Shown: positions 34,600 to 41,565 of the stretch, piece by piece
Layout: the number at the start of each line of letters is the position of its first letter
Position numbering within the stretch: position 1 is the first letter of the stretch
NCBI GenBank assembly: GCA_002401955.1
Contig: NVUQ01000090.1
Coordinates: forward strand, 1-41,565
DNA: 41,565 nucleotides
Direction of reading: 5' to 3'
Source: Flavobacteriales bacterium
GTDB lineage: Bacteria > Bacteroidota > Bacteroidia > Flavobacteriales_E > Vicingaceae
Notes under the pieces: generated by a model
Database searches by the model: none
Told to the model about the DNA's origin: nothing
Seen by the model: only the letters and a program-made list of their open reading frames with translations
Translations under genes and position numbers: made by a program

Positions 34600-35910
34600 A
34601 TGGCTATAGATAGAGATAGTAACGTATATACAATTGTTTTTGCCACTATAATGGTAATTATAGTAGGTGGTTTATTGGCATTTATTGCTTCAAGTTTAAA
34701 ACCTCTTCAAAAAGCAAATACTACCAATGAAAAAATGCAAAACATATTGCAAGCAATTGGATTAGAAGAAATGCGTGAACTTCAGAGAGATGAAGCAGGA
34801 GCAATCTTTAACGATTACGTTAAAAGAAGAATTACCATTAATTACAAAGGAGAAATTTTAAGTGATAAAACTACAGAAGATGTAATTGACCCACTAGATA
34901 AATTAGATGCTTTTAACATTGATTTAAGAAAGGAATATACAAGATTTGTTAAGCCTATTATGAATCAAAACAAAGGAGATGATGAAGCTATTAAAGCGGC
35001 ATTAACTGCTTCTACTGATATTCACTTTCCAATTTTTGTTTGTAAAAATAACGGAAAAACTATTTACGTGCTTTCTGCAAGTGGAAAAGGACTTTGGGAT
35101 GATATCTGGGGTTATATTGGATTAAGTTCTGATTTAGCGACTATTAACGGGACTGTTTTTGATCACAAACAAGAAACAGCAGGATTAGGATCTAAGATTA
35201 ATGAAGCTTGGTTTGAGGATCAATTTATTGGGAAAATAATTGCCGAAAATGGAAAGTTCGTACCAATTGAAGTTAAAAAGCCTGGTAACGATTTAAACAA
35301 TCATCAAATAGATGGAATTAGTGGAGCAACTTTTACTGGAGTTGGAGTAGATGAAATGTTAGGTAGAAGTATGGAAGTGTATTATGACTTCTTTAAAAAT
35401 AATTCAGAATTTTCAACTGTCTCAAATAAAAAAGAATCTCATTCTAGTAAATCCACAGGAGCGGTAAGATTAAAAGCTGACACTAATATTACAATGGAGT
35501 TATTACCTTTTGCAGATAATTTTGATTTGTTTTTATTGAGTTATAGCGATTTAGAAATAGGAGATTCACGATCATTTATACTTTCTGGAATTAAATTTTC
35601 TGCAGGGAGTGCAAACATTAACAAACACTCAAGTACTAAAACACTTGAAAAAATAGTAGAAGGATTAAAAACTATGGTAGGTGCTCAGGTAGAGCTTTCT
35701 GGTCATACAGATAATGCAGGTGAAGAAGAAGCATTATTGACCCTGTCTAAAAATAGAGCAGAAGCAGTGAAAACATATTTAATAGAAAATGGTGTAGATG
35801 AAACGCAAATTACTACTGAAGGATATGGAGCTTCTCAACCACTTGCATCTAACGATACACAAGAAGGAAAAGATCAAAATAAAAGAACAGAAATAAAAAT
35901 TATTAAATAA
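34600..35910 (+). CDS. nqrC: NqrC fused to a C-terminal OmpA-like peptidoglycan-binding domain
   Basis: Residues 1-265 are a complete Bacteroidota-type NqrC: one N-terminal membrane helix (about 9-31), a periplasmic domain with GKGLWDDIWGYIG (162-174), and the covalent FMN site ISGATFTG with T244. A polar linker (about 268-325) follows. Residues 329-435 form an OmpA-like domain: IKFSAGSANINKHSSTKTLEKI, VELSGHTDNAG with D371, LSKNRAEAVKTYL with R386, and ITTEGYGASQP. D371 and R386 correspond to the residues that bind meso-DAP in this family. Ordinary NqrC is about 250-260 residues. The frame is continuous with no sign of frameshift, and nqrD follows normally. NqrC's soluble part faces the periplasm, so the added domain is on the correct side to hold peptidoglycan. 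Confidence 0.93.
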   Translation: MAIDRDSNVYTIVFATIMVIIVGGLLAFIASSLKPLQKANTTNEKMQNILQAIGLEEMRELQRDEAGAIFNDYVKRRITINYKGEILSDKTTEDVIDPLDKLDAFNIDLRKEYTRFVKPIMNQNKGDDEAIKAALTASTDIHFPIFVCKNNGKTIYVLSASGKGLWDDIWGYIGLSSDLATINGTVFDHKQETAGLGSKINEAWFEDQFIGKIIAENGKFVPIEVKKPGNDLNNHQIDGISGATFTGVGVDEMLGRSMEVYYDFFKNNSEFSTVSNKKESHSSKSTGAVRLKADTNITMELLPFADNFDLFLLSYSDLEIGDSRSFILSGIKFSAGSANINKHSSTKTLEKIVEGLKTMVGAQVELSGHTDNAGEEEALLTLSKNRAEAVKTYLIENGVDETQITTEGYGASQPLASNDTQEGKDQNKRTEIKIIK

Positions 35911-35936
35911 ATTACTTAACGAGTAAACTTATTATA

Positions 35937-36602
35937 ATGAGTGAAGAAAAAAAATCAGAACCCTTATTCTCAAAAAAGAATAAAGCGTTAATTACGAATC
36001 CATTAAACGCAATTAATCCGGTAACCATTCAGGTATTGGGTATTTGTTCTGCATTAGCAGTAACCGTGCAAATGGATAATGCAATTATTATGTCATTAGC
36101 AGTTACTGCTGTATTGATCATCGGAAACGTACTTGTTTCTTTAATGAGAAACATAATTCCTAGTAAGATTAGAATTATTGTACAATTGGTAATTGTTGCT
36201 GCATTGGTAATTATAGTTGATCAGATATTAAAGGCTTATGTATATGATGTATCTAAAAAGCTTTCAGTATTTGTTGGATTAATTATTACCAACTGTATAA
36301 TTATGGGACGTTTAGAGGCATTTGCTTTAGGTAACAAATCTTGGGCATCAGCTTTAGATGGTTTAGGAAATGGAATCGGATACGGCTTAGTGTTAGTTAT
36401 TGTTGCTTTCTTTAAAGAAGTGTTTGGATCAGGAACATTAACAATACCTGGCTTAGGTAAATTAACTATTGTGCCAGAATATTTTTATGAATTGGGTTAC
36501 ATGGATAATGGACTAATGTTATTGCCACCATCATCATTGTTTCTTGTTGCAATATATATATGGGTGCAAAAAGCTAGAACACCTGAATTAATTGAAGATT
36601 AA
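35937..36602 (+). CDS. nqrD: Na+-translocating NADH:quinone reductase subunit D
   Basis: Membrane subunit homologous to RnfE; with NqrE it holds the intramembrane iron site. The 221 residues show a short soluble N-terminus (KKSEPLFSKKNKALITNPLNAINP), about six helices, the conserved VGLIITNCIIMGRLEAFALGNKSW (ligand Cys) and GNGIGYGLVLVIVAFFKEVFGSGTL. It lies 26 bases after nqrC. Confidence 0.95.
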   Translation: MSEEKKSEPLFSKKNKALITNPLNAINPVTIQVLGICSALAVTVQMDNAIIMSLAVTAVLIIGNVLVSLMRNIIPSKIRIIVQLVIVAALVIIVDQILKAYVYDVSKKLSVFVGLIITNCIIMGRLEAFALGNKSWASALDGLGNGIGYGLVLVIVAFFKEVFGSGTLTIPGLGKLTIVPEYFYELGYMDNGLMLLPPSSLFLVAIYIWVQKARTPELIED

Positions 36603-36695
36603 AAAAAATAAACTAATGTGAAAATGTAAAAATGGAAAAGGCTAATTAAAGCATTATTACATTAAATCATTTACTCATTGTTACATTAACAAATT
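36603..36695. repeat. AT-rich 93-bp gap in the operon with repeat-like words
   Basis: The gap holds gtgaaaatgtaaaaatgg and tcattgttacattaacaaatt. These resemble the palindromic gap before nqrB and the ttacattg/aatgtaa phrases scattered in flavobacterial genomes. No gene, promoter or terminator is clear. Confidence 0.35.
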
Positions 36696-37310
36696 ATGGA
36701 ATACTTAAATATTTTTATAAAAAGTGCTTTTATCGATAATATGGTTTTCACTTTCTTTTTCGGAATGTGTTCATATTTAGCGGTATCAAAAACAGTAAAA
36801 ACAGCTGTAGGTTTAGGCTCTGCAGTAATATTTGTATTGGTAGTTACTACTCCGATTAACTATTTATTAGAAACACTTGTATTACAAGAAGGTGCATTAG
36901 CATGGTTAGGAGATGAATACGCAACAATGGATTTAAGCTTTTTAAGCTTTATCATGTTTATTGCAGTAATTGCTTCTATTGTACAATTGGTTGAAATGTT
37001 GGTTGAGAAATTTTCACCAGCACTATATGGAGCACTGGGTATTTTTTTACCGTTAATTGCTGTAAACTGTGCAATTTTAGGAGCAGCGTTATTTATGCAA
37101 CAAAAACAATTTGCTAATATTGGCCAAGCAACTGTTTACGGATTTGGTTCGGGGTTTGGCTGGTTTATCGCTATTGTATTAATTGCTGCAATTAGAGAAA
37201 AAATTAAATATTCTCATATTCCTGGTCCAATAAGAGGTGTAGGAATGGCATTTTTATTAACAGGTCTTATGGGATTAGCTTTCCTTGGATTTTTAGGATT
37301 TGAACTTTAA
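36696..37310 (+). CDS. nqrE: Na+-translocating NADH:quinone reductase subunit E
   Basis: Membrane partner of NqrD, homologous to RnfA. The 204 residues show six helices, FFGMCSYLAVSKTVKTAVGLG near the N-terminus with one ligand Cys, and LGIFLPLIAVNCAILGAALFMQQK with the second. The C-terminal IPGPIRGVGMAFLLTGLMGLAFLGF is typical. Confidence 0.96.
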   Translation: MEYLNIFIKSAFIDNMVFTFFFGMCSYLAVSKTVKTAVGLGSAVIFVLVVTTPINYLLETLVLQEGALAWLGDEYATMDLSFLSFIMFIAVIASIVQLVEMLVEKFSPALYGALGIFLPLIAVNCAILGAALFMQQKQFANIGQATVYGFGSGFGWFIAIVLIAAIREKIKYSHIPGPIRGVGMAFLLTGLMGLAFLGFLGFEL

Positions 37311-37352
37311 AATAGAATTTAAGACATTAAGATTAAAAGAGACAAGACTTTT

Positions 37353-37379
37353 AACTTTAAAAACTTTAAAAACTTTATA
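37353..37379 (+). repeat. Three tandem 9-base units between nqrE and nqrF
   Basis: AACTTTAAA occurs twice exactly and once as AACTTTATA, ending 11 bases before nqrF ATG 37391. Probably slippage in a leader; a translational role is possible but not shown. Confidence 0.6.
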
Positions 37380-37390
37380 ACTGATATAAA

Positions 37391-38695
37391 ATGGATATTC
37401 AATTAATAATAGTAGCAATTATCGTATTCTTTGGAGTTGTAATTATACTAACAAGTGTATTGTTATTTGCTAAGGCGAAATTAATGCCTTCGGGTAAAAT
37501 TACAATTACCATTAACGGAGATAAAAAATTAGAAGTAAATGGAGGAGATACACTCTTAAATACTTTAAGTAGTCAAGGTATCTTTTTACCATCTGCTTGT
37601 GGTGGAGGCGGAACATGTTCTCAATGTATCTGCCAAGTTCATGAAGGTGGTGGATCAATATTGCCAACAGAAGAACCTTCTTTTTCAAGAAAAGAGATAG
37701 CAACTAATCACAGATTAGGTTGCCAGGTTAAGGTGAAGGAAGACATGGAGGTTGAAGTTGAAGAAGAAATCTTAGGAATTAAAGAATTTAAAGCGAAGGT
37801 TGTTTCTAACTATAACGTAGCAACTTACATTAAAGAATTTATAGTTGAAGTGCCAGAAGATATGAACTACAAGGCTGGTGGATACATTCAAATTAATGTA
37901 CCTGCCTGTACCATTAAGTTTTCTGATATGGACATTAAAGCACATCCACAAGATCATCCAGGAGAGCCAGATAAATTTGAGAAGGATTGGGCAGAAGGTG
38001 GATTTGCCATTAGAAACTTGGTAATGAAAAATGATGAAGAAGTAATTAGAGCATACTCTATGGCTTCTTACCCTGCTGAAGGAAGAAAAATAATGTTGAA
38101 CGTAAGAGTTGCAGCACCACCATGGGATAGAGATAAAAATGCATGGATGGATGTAAATCCTGGAGTTGTTTCTTCTTATATCTTTAATCAAAAAGAAGGT
38201 GATGAAGTAACGATATCTGGACCTTATGGAGAATTCTTTATTAATGAGTCTGATGCTGAGATGTTATATGTAGGTGGTGGAGCAGGAATGGCACCTATGC
38301 GTTCTCACCTGTACGAGCTGTTTAAGACCCTTAAAACTGGTAGAACTGTTACTTATTGGTATGGAGGTAGATCTAGAGCAGAATTGTTCTACATCCATTA
38401 TTTTAGAGATTTAGAAAAAGAATTCCCAAACTTTAAGTTTTACATGGTATTGTCTGATGCAATAGAGTCGGATAAGTGGGTAAACAAAAAAGATGTAAAT
38501 GATACAGAAGGAGATGGATTCTCTGGATTTGTACATCAAGTTGTTATTGATGAGTACTTAAATAAACATGAGACTCCTGAAGATATCGAGTTGTATTTCT
38601 GTGGGCCACCAATGATGAATGTTTGTGTTCAGAAAATGGGAGAAGATTTTGGTATACCATTAGAAAACATCAGGTTTGATGATTTTGGAGGGTAA
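37391..38695 (+). CDS. nqrF: Na+-translocating NADH:quinone reductase subunit F
   Basis: Electron entry subunit: takes electrons from NADH through FAD and a [2Fe-2S] cluster. Residues 5-28 form the membrane anchor. The ferredoxin-like domain binds the cluster with C70, C76, C79 and C111 (SACGGGGTCSQCICQ; LGCQV). The FAD domain carries IRAYSMASYP, and the NADH domain carries MLYVGGGAGMAPMRSHLYELF and the late FCGPPMMNVCV. The 434 residues are the normal full length with the end FDDFGG. A strong terminator follows. Confidence 0.97.
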   Translation: MDIQLIIVAIIVFFGVVIILTSVLLFAKAKLMPSGKITITINGDKKLEVNGGDTLLNTLSSQGIFLPSACGGGGTCSQCICQVHEGGGSILPTEEPSFSRKEIATNHRLGCQVKVKEDMEVEVEEEILGIKEFKAKVVSNYNVATYIKEFIVEVPEDMNYKAGGYIQINVPACTIKFSDMDIKAHPQDHPGEPDKFEKDWAEGGFAIRNLVMKNDEEVIRAYSMASYPAEGRKIMLNVRVAAPPWDRDKNAWMDVNPGVVSSYIFNQKEGDEVTISGPYGEFFINESDAEMLYVGGGAGMAPMRSHLYELFKTLKTGRTVTYWYGGRSRAELFYIHYFRDLEKEFPNFKFYMVLSDAIESDKWVNKKDVNDTEGDGFSGFVHQVVIDEYLNKHETPEDIELYFCGPPMMNVCVQKMGEDFGIPLENIRFDDFGG

Positions 38696-38717
38696 GCTCA
38701 AAACAAAATAGATATTA

Positions 38718-38747
38718 GAAAGCCTCAACATTGTTGGGGCTTTTTTT
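38718..38747 (+). terminator. Intrinsic terminator of the nqr operon
   Basis: AAAGCCTCAAC pairs with GTTGGGGCTTT (one T-G pair) around a short loop, followed by a seven-T run at 38741-38747. It starts 23 bases after the nqrF stop. Confidence 0.9.
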
Positions 38748-39140
38748 ATGAGGTATAAATTGCGTCCCGCTTGTGGTGTAGTAATAACGCAATGACGGTA
38801 TGTTTTGCCATGCACCTCTTTTAATTGTCTTTTGCACTCATGCCGTGCAGGCACTTTCTTTTTTCTTGATAAAAAAGAAAGCAAAAAATCAAGGCTTACA
38901 AAACCTTGATAACCTATTCTTCCTAAAAATAAGTTCGGCTGGATGATTTTCGGGCCCCAGCCCTCAACTTTCCAGTCTTACTACATTTTTACTTCGACTA
39001 GAACATCAACTTTTTGAATGCCCGCTTTCAATAATAATTGTGGTTTTGAAGATTACGTTCGGTTATCTCTCAAATAAAACCCCTCCGCTGCCGCAAGCGT
39101 CCCGCTTGTGGTGTAATAATAACGCAATTACGTTCTGGTT
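38748..39140. repeat. Repeat-filled gap of about 390 bp after the nqr terminator
   Basis: No gene is seen. Two 36-base near-identical direct repeats (38762-38797 and 39097-39132, two mismatches) start gcgtcccgcttgtggtgta and end aacgcaatgacg or aacgcaattacg. Between them lie a perfect 11-bp hairpin CTTTCTTTTTT-cttgat-AAAAAAGAAAG (38854-38881) and then ATCAAGG...CCTTGAT (about 38888-38910). This 'ttctttttTCTTGATaaaaaagaaa' sequence is a familiar scattered element of Bacteroidota. A minus-strand frame here (38660-38884) is not a gene. Confidence 0.7.
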
Positions 39141-40073
39141 TTAATCTTTCTTATCGAATAAATCCAACTGTAAATATTCATTATTCAGTTTAGCTGGAAT
39201 TGTAAAATGATTAGGATGAAAAATTCCTGCAAGTAATTCAATACCATCAACTAAATCACTTCCGGGTTGCGTAAATAGATTGCCTTCAACAACCCAAATA
39301 TTATTGTTTTTGTAAGCAGCTAAATCTTTCCAGAAATCTTGTTGTAATACTTGAGTTACCTCTTTTATACTTTGTTTCATACTCATACCACAAGCAGAAA
39401 AAATTATTACTTCAGGGTTTACCTTTACAATAGCATCATTATCAATAACAAAAGAGTGTTCTCTTGGGTTAGCTAAAGGATCATGCCCTCCAGCAATACT
39501 TATTTGATCCGGAATCCAATGTCCTGCATTAAAAAGTGGGTTCATCCATTCAAAAAAAGAAATTCGTTTTGGATTAAGATTGTAAGTACTTATCGTTTGC
39601 TCAATATGTTGAATTCTAATTTGGATATTTTTCAGAAAGTCTTCTCCTTTTTGAGGATGCTCAACAACTCTTGCAACAGTAAGAATGTTATCAAATACCT
39701 CTTCTAATGATGTTGGATTTAGTGAATAAATTTCAGCTGAAAGGGATAATTCTTTTTTTGCATTGCAAACATCGGCCTCACCAATCTGACAAACATTACA
39801 AATGGCTTGTGTAAAAATAATGTCAGGATTTATCTTCTTTACTAATTCATAGTCTATTGTGTTAACTGCAATGTTTTGTTCTTTATGCTCAGACACAATT
39901 TTACTAATCTCGCTAGCACTTAATTGTTTATCATAAATTTTAGAAAGTATAACACGTGGTTTATCAATAGAACATTCAAATGTAACACCTTCTATTAGAT
40001 GTTCTAATTCAAGTGAAACTAGAATATTGGTTGCAGCTGGTAAAAACGAGCATATTTTTTTATAAGAATTCAT
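39141..40073 (-). CDS. BtuF/TroA-like substrate-binding-fold protein without a signal peptide
   Basis: The sequence follows the class III periplasmic binding fold of vitamin B12 and metallophore binding proteins: ICSFLPAATNILVSLELEHLIEGVT at the start, NPDIIFTQAICNVCQIG (C92, C95, then C103), GHWIPDQISIAGGHDP in the middle, and NPEVIIFSACGMSM followed by NNNIWVVEGN. This lineage often carries the Q..C.VC motif and the cobalamin-binding annotation. No signal peptide or lipobox is visible, so it probably works in the cytosol, perhaps in B12 or cofactor handling; this is inference. No B12 riboswitch was found upstream. 310 residues. Confidence 0.75.
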   Translation of the reverse strand: MNSYKKICSFLPAATNILVSLELEHLIEGVTFECSIDKPRVILSKIYDKQLSASEISKIVSEHKEQNIAVNTIDYELVKKINPDIIFTQAICNVCQIGEADVCNAKKELSLSAEIYSLNPTSLEEVFDNILTVARVVEHPQKGEDFLKNIQIRIQHIEQTISTYNLNPKRISFFEWMNPLFNAGHWIPDQISIAGGHDPLANPREHSFVIDNDAIVKVNPEVIIFSACGMSMKQSIKEVTQVLQQDFWKDLAAYKNNNIWVVEGNLFTQPGSDLVDGIELLAGIFHPNHFTIPAKLNNEYLQLDLFDKKD

Positions 40074-40210
40074 TCCTTTTTTTACGAAAATAATAAATAT
40101 AAAATAGCAAACATAATCAGCTTTAATAAGCTAGGTTTTAACCATAAATAATGATTCGCAACCTTTTAGATAAAAGTGCGTTAAAGGTTTAAACATATAT
40201 ACCTAACGCT

Positions 40211-40672
40211 ATGAAGTATACGTTAATATTACTAGCAATTAATTTATTATTAAGTTTTACTGCTTTTACTCAAGTAACCTTTACAGGATATTTAGTAGAT
40301 GCTGATGAAAAAAAAATAAAAAATGTGGAGGTTAATCTTTACCAAGGAAATGAGAAGCTATCAACTAAAAATTGGGATAAAAAATTCGACTATAATCTTG
40401 AATTAGAAAAGTATTACACGATAGAATTGGTTAAAGAAGGGTTTATTTCTAAACGAATTGCTATTTCTACATTTGAAGGAGATAAAGGTGTAGAGCCATT
40501 TATGTTTGTTATGGAACTTGTTGCTACAGAAAAAGGTATAAAGGGAATGGATGAAGATTATCCTTCTGCTTTAATTAAATATAAAAAAGATGAGGGTTCA
40601 TTTAATTTTGATATACAGTATGCTAAAAACATTAAGAGAGAAGAAAAAGCAGCTAAGAAGAAAAAAAACTAA
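40211..40672 (+). CDS. Secreted protein with a carboxypeptidase-regulatory-like domain
   Basis: A signal peptide (MKYTLILLAINLLLSFTAFTQ) precedes a domain of about 75 residues, VTFTGYLVDADEKKIKNVEVNLYQGNEKLST...YYTIELVKEGFISKRIAI, which has the G.l.d...kpi..v.v.ly pattern of transthyretin-like/carboxypeptidase-regulatory folds. The C-terminus (about 110-153) is charged and ends KAAKKKKN. Function is unknown. The stop overlaps the stop of the minus-strand lipoprotein gene. Confidence 0.7.
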   Translation: MKYTLILLAINLLLSFTAFTQVTFTGYLVDADEKKIKNVEVNLYQGNEKLSTKNWDKKFDYNLELEKYYTIELVKEGFISKRIAISTFEGDKGVEPFMFVMELVATEKGIKGMDEDYPSALIKYKKDEGSFNFDIQYAKNIKREEKAAKKKKN

Positions 40673-41226
40673 AACCCTGATTTTTTCATAAACATTCTTA
40701 CTTTTTCGTATTCTGGAGAGTGCTTTCTGTAAAACTCTATCTTATTAGTATACAGGTTTTCTTTGTTTACATGCTCAGTAATAAAAGCTCTTAAATTTTT
40801 TGTTGTAACGGTATCTTCTTTAAAATTGTTTTCCATGTAATTAGCATCAACAAACTGAATATAAAATTCATTTTTACCAGTCCAACCGTATTTAGCAAAA
40901 AGATATTTATTTTCATCTTTAGTCTCAATGTTAAGGATTTCATACTCATTTATTTCAGTAGCATAAACCCTATAACTTTCTCGAGACTCTAATTTGTTGG
41001 TCTTACCAAATTGCTTATGGTAAACCTGCAGAACTGCTTTTTCGAGTTTAGAGATAGACAATTCTTCTCTACCACCTTCTTTATGAAATGAAACCCATTG
41101 GTCTAGTAGCTTTTTATCAGTTTTAATAGCTTGTTCATAAGTGTTGAGTTCAACTTTAGATTCATATGGGCAAGCCATAAGTGTTAATCCAATCAGTACT
41201 AAAGTAATATATAAAAGCTTACTCAT
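40669..41226 (-). CDS. Small lipoprotein of unknown function
   Basis: A lipobox LTLMAC with C19 follows a short signal, so it should be lipid-anchored. The remaining 166 residues are mixed alpha/beta and highly charged (EYEILNIETKDENKYLFAKYGWTGKNEFYIQFVD) with no recognised motif. It converges on the gene at 40211 with a four-base stop overlap. Confidence 0.7.
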   Translation of the reverse strand: MSKLLYITLVLIGLTLMACPYESKVELNTYEQAIKTDKKLLDQWVSFHKEGGREELSISKLEKAVLQVYHKQFGKTNKLESRESYRVYATEINEYEILNIETKDENKYLFAKYGWTGKNEFYIQFVDANYMENNFKEDTVTTKNLRAFITEHVNKENLYTNKIEFYRKHSPEYEKVRMFMKKSGF

Positions 41227-41291
41227 TTATTCTTAATGCAAAATTATATTGCAAGATACAGAATGTTTTTGATTTTGTTCTAAAAAGTAGG

Positions 41292-41396
41292 TTATACCGA
41301 TTTGTAATCAAAATGCCCGATAATTTCGTTACTCTCATTCTCTGGCTTTGATTGTCTATCGGCATTATACAAAAACCATTGTTGGGTGTTTTGAAA
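41292..41396 (-). pseudogene. Possible remnant of a gene's 3' end
   Basis: The minus strand reads 34 residues including NTQQWFLYNADRQSKPENES and ending GHFDYKSV before a stop; an upstream stop blocks the frame. The mixed charged and aromatic composition looks like real protein, unlike neighbouring frames. No family is recognised. It could be chance. Confidence 0.25.
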
Positions 41397-41483
41397 TTAA
41401 ATTGGTATTAGATGAACAGGGCAAACTCATACTTTTTAGTACTAAAATAACAAATTAATCGAAAAAAGAGAACAGGCTGTCAG

Positions 41484-41505
41484 TTCTGTAAAGGTTCTGT
41501 AAAGG
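41484..41505 (+). promoter_or_regulatory. 11-base exact tandem repeat resembling a PhoB box
   Basis: TTCTGTAAAGG occurs twice in a row, so CTGTAAA repeats with a four-base gap. This 7-4-7 layout and the CTGTmA words match the Pho box of enterobacteria. A further CTGTCA at 41477-41482 precedes it. A target gene would lie beyond the window. Confidence 0.3.
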
Positions 41506-41565
41506 AGAGGTTTTTTTTCGAAAACAAAATTATTTATTCACAAACCATTATAAAAAATAAAACTA

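Larger units (their letters stand above)
41227..41565. other. 339-bp right-edge gap without an intact gene
   Basis: The only contents I can support are a possible decayed coding end on the minus strand (41292-41396) and an 11-base tandem repeat (41484-41505). The last 50 bases are AT-rich with a TTTTCGAAAA palindrome and could be the leader of a gene that starts outside the window. Confidence 0.5.

Noticed and set aside
37353..37379. CRISPR-like tandem repeat
   Set aside because: Units are 9 bases with no spacers; simple tandem duplication.
37772..38191. Minus-strand ORF of 139 codons inside nqrF
   Set aside because: Fully antisense to strongly conserved nqrF sequence.
38660..38884. Minus-strand open frame of 74 codons after nqrF
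   Set aside because: It covers the nqr terminator and repeat elements; no protein-like features.
40074..40210. Cobalamin riboswitch upstream of the BtuF-like gene
   Set aside because: No B12-box-like conserved core or paired architecture could be seen in either strand.

Overview
The window looks like a 41.6-kb piece of an AT-rich (roughly 30% GC) member of the Bacteroidota, most likely a marine-type member of the Flavobacteriales. The evidence is the gene set: a type IX secretion (T9SS) plug protein, a CotH-like protein with a T9SS C-terminal sorting domain, DUF4197 proteins, an ABC-permease/M1-peptidase fusion and a Na+-NQR operon. Upstream regions lack Shine-Dalgarno sequences, several carry the Bacteroidota -7 element TAnnTTTG, and the intergenic palindromes are of the kind typical of this phylum. 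No rRNA, tRNA, CRISPR array, intact IS or prophage was seen.

Layout. Positions 1-about 565 are more GC-rich and hold the tail of one DUF4197 gene, its terminator and the first codons of another gene. They end abruptly inside comEC, next to an EcoRI-type hexamer, so this edge looks like a chimeric join (cloning, assembly or recombination). From about 566: truncated comEC (-); a secreted three-gene group (+) ending in a DRGH nuclease with an OB-like domain; and a leftward envelope/metabolism run fhs-surE-small membrane protein-lpxB-SpoIID-like. Positions 9.7-17.3 kb hold small envelope proteins, a second DUF4197 protein, an RlmI-like rRNA methyltransferase, the CotH/T9SS protein, ndk and a TetR regulator. 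The TetR gene is divergent from a 1122-residue surface fibre with an S74-type chaperone end, and the shared promoter region contains repeated TAACC/GGTTA half-sites.

Positions 20.8-31.7 kb hold yjbQ, the permease/M1 fusion with its ATPase, a decayed gene, an ArfB-like release factor, dapF, a small unknown, a GNAT acetyltransferase, mltG and the T9SS plug protein. Several gaps here are filled with palindromic dispersed repeats. Positions 32.0-38.7 kb are a complete nqrABCDEF operon, closed by a strong terminator and preceded by a perfect 19-bp Fur-family-like palindrome. Its nqrC carries a C-terminal OmpA/peptidoglycan-binding domain that ordinary NqrC lacks. The right end holds more repeats, a cytosolic BtuF/TroA-like protein, two small exported proteins, a possible decayed coding end and an 11-bp tandem repeat resembling a PhoB box.

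How the genes work together: most are housekeeping envelope functions (lipid A, peptidoglycan precursor and cleavage, T9SS, sodium-pumping respiration). The most unusual protein is the NqrC-OmpA fusion, which suggests a Na+-NQR complex tethered to the cell wall. Next come the TetR/surface-fibre divergon and the left-edge chimera.
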